A stretch of DNA of 64,000 nucleotides, taken from contig NZ_JBEDYP020000015.1 in NCBI RefSeq assembly GCF_040117685.2, positions 62,001 through 126,000 of the forward strand, in the 5' to 3' direction. Every line of letters begins with the position of its first letter. The first letter of the stretch is position 1. Shown here piece by piece: positions 46,134 to 54,525 of the stretch. The DNA is from Gracilimonas sp040117685 (GTDB taxonomy: Bacteria; Bacteroidota; Rhodothermia; Balneolales; Balneolaceae). Both the position numbers and the translations under genes were made by a program. Under the pieces are notes generated by a model. It did not search any database. It was given only the letters and a program-made list of their open reading frames with translations, and was not told where the DNA came from.

Positions 46134-46165
46134 TGTTTAGCTCTGGTTTCCTTTTCCTATCTTTG
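46134..46165 (+). promoter_or_regulatory. Promoter of the acid phosphatase gene
   Basis: TTG (46134-46136), 21 bases, then TATCTTTG (46158-46165), an exact TAnnTTTG. The ATG is at 46192. It lies in the 110-base gap between the divergent RimB-like and phosphatase genes and also argues for the shorter start of the former. Confidence 0.6.
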
Positions 46166-46191
46166 GCAAAAAGTTCAAGGAAAACTTCTTT

Positions 46192-47040
46192 ATGCACTTT
46201 CTAAAATACACTCTTATTTTCACGGCCTTTTTCTTTGCTTCCTGTAGCACCGTTCAACAAAGTACGATTAATGATGATCCCACCACCCAAGCCACATTGT
46301 GGGTTCAAAATGCAGCTGAGTATAATGCCATTGCTATGCAGACGTACGCTACGGCTATGCGAACCCTTCCCCTTCCACTGGAAGATTCATTCTGGACGGC
46401 TTCTTTGAATCAGGAAGAAAACGAGAACTTCATGAAGCTCCCCCCGGCTATCATCATGGATGTGGACGAAACCGTGCTTGATAATTCCCCCTTTCAGGCT
46501 CGTATGATAAAACAGGGAAAGGAATTTAATATTGAAGACTGGAACGCCTGGTGTAAGGAAGCCAAAGCCGAGGCAGTGCCCGGAGCGGTGGAATTTGCCA
46601 ATTATGCAGCCGAACGTGGTGTAACCATTTTCTATATCACCAACCGTGATTACGAAGTGGAAGATGCAACACGCAAAAACCTGATTGAAGAAGGGTTTCC
46701 CGTTTCAAATACCATAGATAACATCATGACCAACGGTGAGGAACCCGGCTGGAACTCCTCTAAAACAGAACGCCGACAACAGGTGGAAGAAAATTACCGG
46801 GTGGTAATGGTTATCGGGGATGATTTAAATGACTTCCTTCCTGCAAAAGATATCACACAAAAAAAGAGGGCCGAACTGGTTGAGGATAATAGCGAGTGGT
46901 TCGGGCGTCGCTGGTTCATTCTTCCCAATCCGGTATATGGATCCTGGGAACAAGCACTTTTTGACTTTGAAGATGGCTTGAGTGAATCAGATCGAGCGGG
47001 GATTTTGAATGAACGATTAAATGATAAAAGAAATAATTAA
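46192..47040 (+). CDS. Class C acid phosphatase / 5'-nucleotidase lipoprotein e(P4) family
   Basis: 282 residues. The lipobox is FFFASC (Cys18). The HAD subfamily IIIB core shows IIMDVDETVLDNSP (Asp90, Asp92), FYITNRDYEVE with Thr/Asn of motif II, and VMVIGDDLNDF (motif IV). It removes phosphate from nucleotides or cofactors such as NMN at the outer membrane or periplasm. The genuine e(P4) sequence pattern from Haemophilus is preserved in layout. Confidence 0.9.
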   Translation: MHFLKYTLIFTAFFFASCSTVQQSTINDDPTTQATLWVQNAAEYNAIAMQTYATAMRTLPLPLEDSFWTASLNQEENENFMKLPPAIIMDVDETVLDNSPFQARMIKQGKEFNIEDWNAWCKEAKAEAVPGAVEFANYAAERGVTIFYITNRDYEVEDATRKNLIEEGFPVSNTIDNIMTNGEEPGWNSSKTERRQQVEENYRVVMVIGDDLNDFLPAKDITQKKRAELVEDNSEWFGRRWFILPNPVYGSWEQALFDFEDGLSESDRAGILNERLNDKRNN

Positions 47041-47090
47041 AATTTAAGCAGGTTATCCATAGGATAGCTAACTGTAAATTCTGATGTTAT

Positions 47091-47633
47091 ATGAAGTTCT
47101 TTTTTTTACTTGCAGCAATTTCCATTTGTGCACATACTGTAGCGTTCTCACAAATAGAATTTGAGGAGCCAAAAGAAGAAATACAGGATCGTAATCCTCC
47201 GATATCCTCTGTTTATCTTGATTTGTTAGGAAATGCATATACCTACTCGTTGAATTATGACTACATAGGAAAGGAGAATATCGGATTTCGCTTTGGTATA
47301 ACTCCTTATTTTGATTTAAGAGACTCAGATGATCTGCCACCCGACCAACGTAACGATAAGTTCTCGCAAAGCTTTTTGTTGGTGGGGATGGGTAACTATT
47401 ATTTCGGTGATGGTGTCCATCGATTGGAAACGGGGCTTGGAGCCGTGTTGTCGGTCAATGATCAGAACATAAGGCCGGGCCTGCCCGATTACCCTGCATT
47501 AACCGGAACAGTCGGTTATCGGATACTCCCAAATAGAGAAAATATTACCATCAGAATCGCATTTACCCCTATTTTGTCCAAGAATAAATTCTACCCACAT
47601 TTTGGTTTTTCATTCGGATACATTTTTAATTGA
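47091..47633 (+). CDS. Small outer-membrane barrel protein, unknown
   Basis: 180 residues with a signal peptide ending near VAFSQIE. SVYLDLLGNAYTYSLNYDYIG and later alternating strands suggest an 8-strand barrel ending in FGFSFGYIFN. It follows the phosphatase by 50 bases and precedes the aldolase by three. The family is common in Bacteroidota as 'hypothetical'. Function unknown. Confidence 0.6.
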   Translation: MKFFFLLAAISICAHTVAFSQIEFEEPKEEIQDRNPPISSVYLDLLGNAYTYSLNYDYIGKENIGFRFGITPYFDLRDSDDLPPDQRNDKFSQSFLLVGMGNYYFGDGVHRLETGLGAVLSVNDQNIRPGLPDYPALTGTVGYRILPNRENITIRIAFTPILSKNKFYPHFGFSFGYIFN

Positions 47634-47636
47634 TTT

Positions 47637-48713
47637 ATGAACTCACCATTTCCTACCCTTTACGTTGACCCCGACATCGTTCGGTCAAATATTGACCGCA
47701 TGGTTTCAAAAGCTGAAAAAGCCGGAGTCGAATTTCGCCCTCATTTCAAGACACATCAGTCTAAAGCTATCGGAAAATTATTTCGTGAGTTTGGAGTAAC
47801 CGGGATTACCGTTTCTTCCATAAAAATGGCCGAGTACTTTCTAAGTGATGGATGGGATGATATCACTATTGCATTCCCTGCCAATGTCTTAGCTCATGAA
47901 TATTATAATAGAATTACCGGCAAGGCTTCGTTAAAAACCCTCGTTATTTCTGAGGATGTAGTTCAAAAACTCGACAGAAAACTGGAACATGAACTCGGGC
48001 TCTATATTGAAATTGATCCCGCTTATGGACGAAGTGGCGTTCCGGTTACAGAATTGAAAAGGATCCGATCATTGCTAAAAGCCATCAAGAACTCTGATCA
48101 CTGCTATCCGGCTGGTTTCTACTGCCATGCCGGGCATACCTATAAGGCACGTTCTAAAGATGAAGTTGAGACAATAAGCAAAGAAGCCCTTCAGGGACTG
48201 GAAGCAATACAGGAGCATTTCCCCGACCTCCCCATTTGTTTTGGTGATACCCCCTCCTGCAGCGTGCTGGATGAATTCGGCCCCGTCACCCAGATCAGCC
48301 CCGGCAACTTTGTGTTTTACGACTGGATGCAGGTGCAAATCGGCTCCTGCTCACCCAATGAAATTGCGGTGTATATGGAATGCCCGGTGATCGAAAAGTT
48401 CAGCGACCGCAATCAGGTTTTGATTCATGGCGGAGCCGTACATTTCTCCAAAGATTCCGTTCAGGTAGGTGACTACCTCAGTTACGGCGAGCCCATGCTG
48501 AAGTATTTATCGGAAGAAACCTATGTGAAGAGCCTTTCTCAGGAACATGGCATCATACAATGCAGCCCGGATGTGTTCAGTAAGCTGAATGTAGGTGAAA
48601 CCATCCAAATATTCCCTATCCACTCCTGCCTTACCGCCGATTTGATGCGGGAATACCACACCAAAGACGGACAAGTACTCGATCATATGAATGGGCAGCA
48701 GGTTGGTCCTTAA
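47637..48713 (+). CDS. D-threonine aldolase-like PLP enzyme
   Basis: 358 residues, a fold-type III (alanine-racemase-like) enzyme. YVDPDIVRSNIDRMV and RPHFKTHQSKAIG contain the PLP lysine (Lys38). CHAGHTYKARS and FGDTPSCSVLDEFG are the DSD1/D-threonine aldolase markers. The C-terminal metal site is IFPIHSCLTADLM (His, Cys). It cleaves D-beta-hydroxy amino acids or dehydrates D-serine. Which of the two is not decided by sequence alone. Confidence 0.87.
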   Translation: MNSPFPTLYVDPDIVRSNIDRMVSKAEKAGVEFRPHFKTHQSKAIGKLFREFGVTGITVSSIKMAEYFLSDGWDDITIAFPANVLAHEYYNRITGKASLKTLVISEDVVQKLDRKLEHELGLYIEIDPAYGRSGVPVTELKRIRSLLKAIKNSDHCYPAGFYCHAGHTYKARSKDEVETISKEALQGLEAIQEHFPDLPICFGDTPSCSVLDEFGPVTQISPGNFVFYDWMQVQIGSCSPNEIAVYMECPVIEKFSDRNQVLIHGGAVHFSKDSVQVGDYLSYGEPMLKYLSEETYVKSLSQEHGIIQCSPDVFSKLNVGETIQIFPIHSCLTADLMREYHTKDGQVLDHMNGQQVGP

Positions 48714-48822
48714 ATCAGGTACTTTTTGAACCTTGATCTGTGGGATTAGTCAGATGAGCAGGATTTTTTCTTAGCCTTTTCATTCTCCCTACCTACTCCT
48801 GGTCACTAAGCCCCCACTCCTG

Positions 48823-48870
48823 GTCACCAAGCTCCAGCTTGGTGACAAAATTCCGGAAGCTCCTGCTTCC
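48823..48870. repeat. REP-like double palindrome
   Basis: GTCACCAAGCT (48823-48833) and AGCTTGGTGAC (48836-48846) form a perfect 11-bp dyad. It is followed by GGAAGC-TCCT-GCTTCC (48855-48870). A partial copy, CCTGGTCACTAAGC, lies just upstream near 48799. Such paired palindromes ('AGCTGGAGCTTGG' type) recur in many bacterial genomes as REP elements moved by RAYT transposases. It lies in the 214-base gap, with nothing else supported there. Confidence 0.65.
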
Positions 48871-48927
48871 AATCCAACAAATCGCAAATCGCTCATCGGT
48901 CCATAGATCATTCGCAAATCAAACCAA

Positions 48928-49659
48928 CTACACCTGTGCACGATTATAAATAACCGGCATCTGCCCTTTCCATGTAGTCCATAACCCGGTATCCAGGCTT
49001 AACTCCGACATAAAATCAGCTACATTAATCCTGCTTGTTTGTCCGGCATCAAAAATGGGATTTCTGATTGGTGAAATGTGAATATCATACTCACTTACCT
49101 GCTCTTCGTCAATCAGTCCATCGGGGCGAACAATAACCCATTCCAACTTTTCGTGGCTTTGGCCTACTTGAAGACGAAGTACATCCGCGGCCTGTTCATT
49201 ATCCACATGAGGAGGCAGAATGAGTCGCAATAAAGCAATCACCAATCGTTGTGAAAAAGGCGGCTTCTCAGGAATATCCCGGTTGCTGTTTCCGGTGGTA
49301 TTCATCAACACTATTTTGATTTTTTGATCAGCAGAACCAAGCTCAACGGCCCGGGCCACTTTCGCTACCGCATCGGTGACTAATCGGCGCGGGTGTCCAT
49401 ATATTCCTTTGAAGGATACGTTATGGCCAAGGCATGAGAAAACGGAAGTACAGCCCGAAAGCACATACGCCAATTCTTCATCCGGCATTGAGGATATTTC
49501 AGCTTCCACGACTTCGAGTAAATTGGAAGAATCTTCGATGTTAGCGATAGATTCTGCTTTGCGAACTACCGCTTTTACCTCTACCCCTTTGTCCAACAGT
49601 GATTTCACCAATAACCGTCCGGTGGCCCCGCTGGCCCCTAATACTAATGCTTTATTCAT
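48928..49659 (-). CDS. NAD(P)H-binding oxidoreductase, atypical SDR
   Basis: 243 residues. The nucleotide loop LGASGATGRLLVKSL is at the N-terminus. VKAVVRKAESI follows, and CTSVFSCLGHN plus KIVLMNTTGNSNRD form later strands. It lacks the YxxxK of classical SDRs, as is usual for the NAD(P)-binding family of the BLVRB/NmrA type. Probable role as a reductase or redox sensor; substrate unknown. Confidence 0.8.
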   Translation of the reverse strand: MNKALVLGASGATGRLLVKSLLDKGVEVKAVVRKAESIANIEDSSNLLEVVEAEISSMPDEELAYVLSGCTSVFSCLGHNVSFKGIYGHPRRLVTDAVAKVARAVELGSADQKIKIVLMNTTGNSNRDIPEKPPFSQRLVIALLRLILPPHVDNEQAADVLRLQVGQSHEKLEWVIVRPDGLIDEEQVSEYDIHISPIRNPIFDAGQTSRINVADFMSELSLDTGLWTTWKGQMPVIYNRAQV

Positions 49660-49735
49660 GTCTTTCTTTTGTGATGATGGAAAAGGCTGACTACGCAGGA
49701 AACCCGAAAAGGTTTAACTACCTCTGCCACTGCTA

Positions 49736-50413
49736 TCAATCTTCAACATGATATTCACAGCTTACCGATGGATTAAACGGCATAAAGAGTCCGTGCTCAT
49801 TTTCCTTGTACAGCCACATGTGGAGATCATAATGGGGTTCAAATTTATGGGCTTCATCAGCTTCGGTTTCGGGATTGTCAACCATAGCAAAATAATCGAT
49901 GCCCATGAAATCGGGGCGTGCTTCATTTCCTGCCTCATGCCACCCTTTTTGGAAAACCAGGTTCTCGATAGCTACTAACTGCATGGAGCCATCTCCCATG
50001 GGTTCATAAATCAAAATAGCCGGATTGTTGAAATCGGTATGAAGGCCATTCCCATCAACTCGTTCGGTTCCGGGAATAAGCCCCAGTAAATCGGGGCGAA
50101 CATAGTGAACACCCATTGCACCGGTAAATTCGGGCCATCCCATCATCGGACCTGTATCGCAAATGTTAAACGGGTCTCTGACATATCCCTCCTTCAGCGC
50201 TACTTCCACATCCTGAAATCGTTTGGTAGCGTGATATACTTCTATAAGTTTTTCAGCCATTTCAGCATTCTTATCAAATGCATTCTGAATGACAGCTGCT
50301 ACACTTTTATTTTCAACGGAGTTAATCGAATTCTGGGCCTGTACGAAATATGAACCCGGTATTAACAGGCAAAGCGTGGTGATTAAAACACCGGTAGATT
50401 TATTGAGACGCAT
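49736..50413 (-). CDS. Exported protein of unknown function
   Basis: 225 residues with a signal peptide ending near YFVQAQNS. GYVRDPFNICDTGP, GAMGVHYVRPDLL, NPAILIYEPMGDGSMQLVAIENLV form a pattern found in conserved exported proteins of several phyla, with possible metal ligands (GVHYV, HMWLY). No enzyme class can be assigned. It is a single gene between the oxidoreductase and the cassette array. Confidence 0.65.
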   Translation of the reverse strand: MRLNKSTGVLITTLCLLIPGSYFVQAQNSINSVENKSVAAVIQNAFDKNAEMAEKLIEVYHATKRFQDVEVALKEGYVRDPFNICDTGPMMGWPEFTGAMGVHYVRPDLLGLIPGTERVDGNGLHTDFNNPAILIYEPMGDGSMQLVAIENLVFQKGWHEAGNEARPDFMGIDYFAMVDNPETEADEAHKFEPHYDLHMWLYKENEHGLFMPFNPSVSCEYHVED

Positions 50414-50523
50414 ATATATCCCCCATTATTTTATTGGTTTCCCTTTAGAAAAGCATGTTAGAAGGGATTATTACGAATCTTAATTAATTCAGGAAAGATT
50501 TACAAAAGCAAAGATGGGCTACA

Positions 50524-51273
50524 TCAATTACCGTCCTGCAAGGCTATGTAGACACCAACGGGATCCTTAATAACGGCGTGTCCGGCCTCCGTCTCTTCCT
50601 TAATGATCTCACCGCCGCCCTCTCGAACCTGGCGAAGGCTCTCTTCGAAGTCACCGACCGGCAAACTAAGTATCCAGACGGAAGGAATACCCTCGTTCTC
50701 GTCATTCTCAGGGTAGATTTCTGCTGCGGCAACACCATCAGGCCGCCGCATGTCAAATCCATCTTGTTTGTCGGCTGGGGCCGCTGACCAACCAACAACC
50801 TGCTCGTAGAATTCGCAGATCGACGAAACGTCTGAGGCCACAAGTGAAAGCCAGGATATGCAACCGATGGGATTGGAATGACTTGAATTATCCGGATCGT
50901 CATCAACAGCGGGGATTACCCCGAATGCAGCACCAGCGGGGTCAACCAGAACGGCCCACTGACTCAGCCCGTCATCGCCTTTGGCATGCATCAGCTCCTG
51001 CCCTCCGAGTTCGAGCGTACGATCTGCACTTGCAGCTACATCGGAAACCTGGATGTGCGGCATCCATTGCAGTGGCAGGGCTTCGTATTCAGGTGATCGC
51101 TCCCCCAAGCCTATCACCGGAGTTCCCTGGTTGTTGGTCAAATCGTCTTGCCAGAGTGGCGTCGAACCGGTCGTTAGAACCTTCGAGTAGAAACGGAGTT
51201 CCCGCTCATGCTCCGGTACGGCTATATCTGCACTTAGTACTCCCCCAACACCGTGTAAGAATGGATTTCGCAT
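50524..51273 (-). CDS. VOC (glyoxalase/bleomycin-resistance) family protein
   Basis: 249 residues with two VOC modules: residues 1-120 (GGVLSADIAVPEHERELRFY, WAVLVDPAGAAFGVI) and 130-249 (GCISWLSLVASDVSSICEFYEQVVGW, AVIKDPVGVYIAL). Such proteins bind a metal and act on small molecules or bind drugs. The gene begins 44 bases after the core of the last attC, so it looks like a cassette, but no attC follows its stop. It is far more GC-rich than its neighbours (37 of 60 in bases 50581-50640 against 16 of 60 in 51721-51780), implying a different origin. Confidence 0.88.
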   Translation of the reverse strand: MRNPFLHGVGGVLSADIAVPEHERELRFYSKVLTTGSTPLWQDDLTNNQGTPVIGLGERSPEYEALPLQWMPHIQVSDVAASADRTLELGGQELMHAKGDDGLSQWAVLVDPAGAAFGVIPAVDDDPDNSSHSNPIGCISWLSLVASDVSSICEFYEQVVGWSAAPADKQDGFDMRRPDGVAAAEIYPENDENEGIPSVWILSLPVGDFEESLRQVREGGGEIIKEETEAGHAVIKDPVGVYIALQDGN

Positions 51274-51316
51274 GATTACCTCATTTGGTTTAGAGTTGGC
51301 AAGATTTAAAACTGGG

Positions 51317-51400
51317 GTTTAACGACCCGGCGTTTAAGCGGCGAGTCTGGTTATTAAAGTTTCGAACCCTAACCGAGTCCGCTTGAAACGCTTGTTAGTG
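51317..51400 (-). repeat. attC site A (short class)
   Basis: 84 bases between core GTTAAAC (minus strand; 51317-51323) and R'' CACTAAC (51394-51400). The arms GCGTTTAAGCGG and CCGCTTGAAACGC pair to give the folded attC stem. It closes the two-gene cassette and overlaps its last stop codon. Confidence 0.85.
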
Positions 51401-52123
51401 GTATGATTTGCTAAGGATTTCATCCAATTGATATATCATTACAGGAGCTAGGTCTTTTAAATAATCAATCGATTCTTGATCCAATTTTTCTCCATGAATA
51501 GCTCGAGAACTCATGGTATAAACATGTCTTAAGGCTTCAGCCATATTTTCGTTGATGATCTTGTCTTCTTGAAGGTACCAAATTACACGTGAAGGAGGTT
51601 GAAACCTTTCTCTTATGTCAGGATAATATTGGCGAATTTTTGATGCGACTTCCATCAGTTTTAATTCAAGAGCATACCTAATCTTGAACATCTCCATAGT
51701 TTGATCTGAGAAACCCAGACTATCTAAAGTGTTTTCAAGTTCATTTTTTGGTTCATCTTTTGAGGATTCAATGATTTCTTTTAGTTCATCCTTTGTAATT
51801 AAAGAAGAACCAAGGTTAGATAGATCAATGCTTGGATTAAAACTTACAGTATTTGTGATCTCTGATCTAAGATTAAGAATTTCATGCCTCAAGTCATTTT
51901 TCAGTTCCTTCAAATCCGTTTTAAAACTAAATCCTAAAAAATTGATTTCACTAAACAATGGACTTAGGATAAGTACTATAAAGATAATTCCAATTGTTGT
52001 GTCTAGAATTGTAGATTCACCCGAAGAAATATTAATCCATCTGTTGTAGAGATATATAAATGAAATGATAATTAAAATTATCAAGTAAACTAGTTTCCAG
52101 TATTGTTTAAAGAAATCTGTCAT
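51395..52123 (-). CDS. Two-TM coiled-coil protein with DUF4145/HEPN-like tail (cassette gene)
   Basis: 242 residues. Two membrane helices lie at about 11-28 and 41-59, then a coiled coil (LKELKNDLRHEILNLRSEI). The C-terminal 90 residues are helical: ALELKLMEVASKIR, WYLQEDKIINENMAEALRHVY and SSRAIHGEKLD. This is like the DUF4145/HEPN-type segment that ends in R-x-x-H and is frequent in defence proteins. It is the second gene of a cassette, six bases behind the metallopeptidase gene. I do not recognise the whole protein. A role as membrane-bound sensor or effector is inference. Confidence 0.65.
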   Translation of the reverse strand: MTDFFKQYWKLVYLIILIIISFIYLYNRWINISSGESTILDTTIGIIFIVLILSPLFSEINFLGFSFKTDLKELKNDLRHEILNLRSEITNTVSFNPSIDLSNLGSSLITKDELKEIIESSKDEPKNELENTLDSLGFSDQTMEMFKIRYALELKLMEVASKIRQYYPDIRERFQPPSRVIWYLQEDKIINENMAEALRHVYTMSSRAIHGEKLDQESIDYLKDLAPVMIYQLDEILSKSYH

Positions 52124-52129
52124 GGTTTT

Positions 52130-53227
52130 TTAATAGTAATCTTCTCTGTCAATAAGTTCGGGTCCTCTCCATAAAGTATTAGGAGCAGCAAGGTATGCAG
52201 AACCGTACATCTCGTAGCTATCTATATTTAACGTTACCTCTTCGATAAATTTATTTCTAAAAAAATCTATCATCTCAATTAATTGTTCTTTCCAATAATT
52301 GGTGTCAAACTCTTTATACAAGGAACTATTTTCAATTATGTTAAGATATCGATCTCGAGCTGGTGGATGTGTTTGATATCCCATTGGAGGATAAATGGTA
52401 TCTCTTACAGCTTCGAATATATCTAAACATGCAAACCAAATTAATGCTGCGCTAGTGCGAATTTTTTGTTCATCATAACTAAATTCTGGAAGGTTTAGAG
52501 ATGCCAAGTCAGCTTCAAATTCATGCTTTTGAGATATATTGTAAACCTTTGAGAGTTTATAGTCTGGTTCATCTTTATTAACTGATCTCAACACAGATTT
52601 TTTAGAACTTTTAGTACTTGATAAGTGATCGAGAATAAAATGACCTAATTCATGACCAGCGATAAACTCTAATTGATAAGGAATAGGCTCTTCAATTTTA
52701 TCTAAAATACTTTTGGGTATTATACCTCTTGGATCCATTGTGAAGTCAAGAGCTTCAGTTTTTAGCATAACTCTAATAGCAATTCGAAAAGCATTCATTC
52801 GAATATCAAATGGAACTTTATCATCTAGATCTAAAAGTCCTAAATGCATAAACTTTAGAAAGTAGTATAATGAGTTGCATAGAGTAGATATTGGACCAAA
52901 TTCGCTCTTTAAGAGGATCCCGTTAGGATCGGTAGAAAAAATATTTCCAAAAGTAATTTGATTGCACTTATCTCTAAGATTAGAAGGAAGTTTTTTTATA
53001 ACATTTTCAAAGTTATTGTTTGAGAAGTATTTATTAAGAGACCAATTATTGGGATGAGCTCTTCTGGCATTCATTACAACTCTCATCAATCTCATGTTAT
53101 CTACTATAATATCAGCTCTGAATTTAAGTAGATAGTCATCAGCAGTTTTAATATCTAATATTCGTTCTATTTCATTTGTAGAACAGACTGGCCTGTAAAT
53201 TAGTCTATCAAGGTCTTCCTGTTTCAT
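52130..53227 (-). CDS. HEXXH metallopeptidase-like protein (cassette gene)
   Basis: I start at the ATG at 53227, giving 365 residues. A GTG at 53263 in the same frame lies in the attC core. HELGH (about 192-196) in EFIAGHELGHFILDH is a zinc-peptidase motif, and EFEAD 44 residues later supplies the third ligand, as in gluzincins of the M48 type. The protein has no signal peptide and no membrane helix, unlike HtpX. The N-terminal 180 residues are unrecognised. It shares a cassette with the two-TM protein downstream, so the two likely act together. Confidence 0.7.
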   Translation of the reverse strand: MKQEDLDRLIYRPVCSTNEIERILDIKTADDYLLKFRADIIVDNMRLMRVVMNARRAHPNNWSLNKYFSNNNFENVIKKLPSNLRDKCNQITFGNIFSTDPNGILLKSEFGPISTLCNSLYYFLKFMHLGLLDLDDKVPFDIRMNAFRIAIRVMLKTEALDFTMDPRGIIPKSILDKIEEPIPYQLEFIAGHELGHFILDHLSSTKSSKKSVLRSVNKDEPDYKLSKVYNISQKHEFEADLASLNLPEFSYDEQKIRTSAALIWFACLDIFEAVRDTIYPPMGYQTHPPARDRYLNIIENSSLYKEFDTNYWKEQLIEMIDFFRNKFIEEVTLNIDSYEMYGSAYLAAPNTLWRGPELIDREDYY

Positions 53228-53260
53228 AGTTAAGAATAATACTTTCTGGTTACTGAAAAC

Positions 53261-53384
53261 CACTAACGACCCAGCGTTTAAACGGCGCGGGGATTATGAT
53301 TTGGTTGAAGTAGCGAAATTAATTCCTGGCAATCAAGTTTCCATCGAACCCCGTCCGCGTCCGATTTAAAACGCATTGTTATGC
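53261..53384 (-). repeat. attC site B (long class)
   Basis: 124 bases from core GTTAGTG (minus; 53261-53267) to R'' GCATAAC (53378-53384). Arms CGTTTAAACGGCGCGG and CCGCGTCCGATTTAAAACG pair imperfectly. It is nearly identical to sites C and E, apart from a few substitutions in the central part. Confidence 0.87.
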
Positions 53385-53389
53385 CTATT

Positions 53390-53830
53390 TTAGTTAACTT
53401 TTAAAAGTTCAGATAGTGTAGAGTCGAATCTTGATTTCATTTCCTTACTGGTATTAAAATATCCAGCTATAATTGTTGGGTTGTTAAATTTGATTTCTCT
53501 CCAAAAACCAGACTCCGATTCTCCGAAAATATCTAACGTATCGCTCGTTGCTATTCGCAAGAAGATCGAATCTCCAAATTTTTCAACCTTAGATAGATTG
53601 AATTCACTGCCTGATTTTGAATCGTCAGTAATAAAAAAAATGCTTCCATCGCTATAGATAAAATGCTTCTCCCGAAATTGATGATCGTCCTCATAATTTT
53701 TAACTTCTTCAGGTTTAGGCAGTGGTAGATCAATCTTATTTTCAGAAACTGTGAATTGTAGAGATTGATTTGAACTACTACAGCCAACAATTGAAAACAG
53801 GAAAATGAAGATGGAAAGATTCTTGATCAT
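53390..53830 (-). CDS. Cassette-encoded lipoprotein, unknown
   Basis: 146 residues. The signal ends in a lipobox (FSIVGC, Cys at 17). The mature part is beta-rich and ends in FDSTLSELLKVN. The cassette bounded by sites B and C holds only this gene. No family is recognised. A place in the envelope is likely. Confidence 0.65.
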   Translation of the reverse strand: MIKNLSIFIFLFSIVGCSSSNQSLQFTVSENKIDLPLPKPEEVKNYEDDHQFREKHFIYSDGSIFFITDDSKSGSEFNLSKVEKFGDSIFLRIATSDTLDIFGESESGFWREIKFNNPTIIAGYFNTSKEMKSRFDSTLSELLKVN

Positions 53831-53849
53831 AATTTGATTTGGGCAATGG

Positions 53850-53972
53850 GCATAACGACCCAGCGTTTAAACGGCGCGGGGATTATGATTTGATTGAAGT
53901 AGCGAAATTAATTCCTGGCAATCAAGTTCCATCGTATCCCGTCCGCGTCCGATTTAAAACGCATTGTTAGTA
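53850..53972 (-). repeat. attC site C (long class)
   Basis: 123 bases from core GTTATGC (minus; 53850-53856) to R'' TACTAAC (53966-53972). The central part differs from site B by one missing T after CAAGTT and a few changes (ATCGTATCCC). The R'' overlaps the TAA stop of the next cassette gene. Confidence 0.87.
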
Positions 53973-54392
53973 GGCATATTCCAGAACCAAGATCAATAGT
54001 AAAAACCAAGATAGATTTCCTAAAGTGGTCATTAAAAGTCTCTGTTTCCATTTCTTGTTATATCCATTGTCTTTAAGCTCCAAAAAAGTATCACCGGTTG
54101 GTGTAGAACCCAATGCCCAATAAACCAAAAGGATGAAGGGTGCAAAAAAATAAAGAGCTAGTAATTCTTTAGTGGAATATGTTGCATTGGCTTTTATCGA
54201 AGTAGTTTTTCTTATATAGCGCTTTTTGCTTTTAGCACGGTTTTCTTGATTTTGAATTGAATAACCACGAGCAACCAGTTCTTTTCTCGCTTGAGCTAAT
54301 GCATCCTCTTTCCAGTCATTAGTATTTTCGACAATGGAGAGAAGCTCCTTTGTATCTCTTTCTTTGATTGGTGGGTTATACTCGGTTCTCAT
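53967..54392 (-). CDS. Cassette-encoded two-TM protein, unknown
   Basis: 141 residues. The first 50 residues are helical and charged (DTKELLSIVENTNDWKEDAL, ARKELVARGYS). A basic stretch (RAKSKKRYIRK) leads to a pair of membrane helices (about 75-93 and 120-139). The W-x-x-x-A-x-x-x-A-x-x-E-L-x-x-R-G pattern recurs in small bacterial membrane proteins. I cannot assign a function. Confidence 0.62.
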   Translation of the reverse strand: MRTEYNPPIKERDTKELLSIVENTNDWKEDALAQARKELVARGYSIQNQENRAKSKKRYIRKTTSIKANATYSTKELLALYFFAPFILLVYWALGSTPTGDTFLELKDNGYNKKWKQRLLMTTLGNLSWFLLLILVLEYAY

Positions 54393-54406
54393 ATTTGAGC
54401 AATGCC

Positions 54407-54495
54407 TACTAACGACCCGGCGTTTAAGCGGCGAGTCGAGTTGTTAAATTAAGGTTTCGGACCCTAAACGAGTCCGCTTGAAACGCTTGTTATGT
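54407..54495 (-). repeat. attC site D (short class)
   Basis: 89 bases from core GTTAGTA (minus; 54407-54413) to R'' ACATAAC (54489-54495). It shares CGACCCGGCGTTTAAGCGG and CCGCTTGAAACGCTTG with site A, so A and D form a second, shorter attC type. A 30-base gap separates it from the stop of the next gene. Confidence 0.85.
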
Positions 54496-54525
54496 GTACC
54501 ATTCTTTCTTTACAAAGGAAAAAAT

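Noticed and set aside
50414..50523. Search for a sixth attC after the VOC gene
   Set aside because: GTTAG at 50457 lacks the paired arms and a matching core, so it is a chance match.
50844..51275. A 143-codon plus-strand frame across the VOC gene
   Set aside because: It is an antisense shadow favoured by high GC; no signature or ribosome site.
53227..53263. GTG start for the metallopeptidase gene at 53263
   Set aside because: It falls in the attC core, and an ATG twelve codons later gives a normal start with enough space for a ribosome site.
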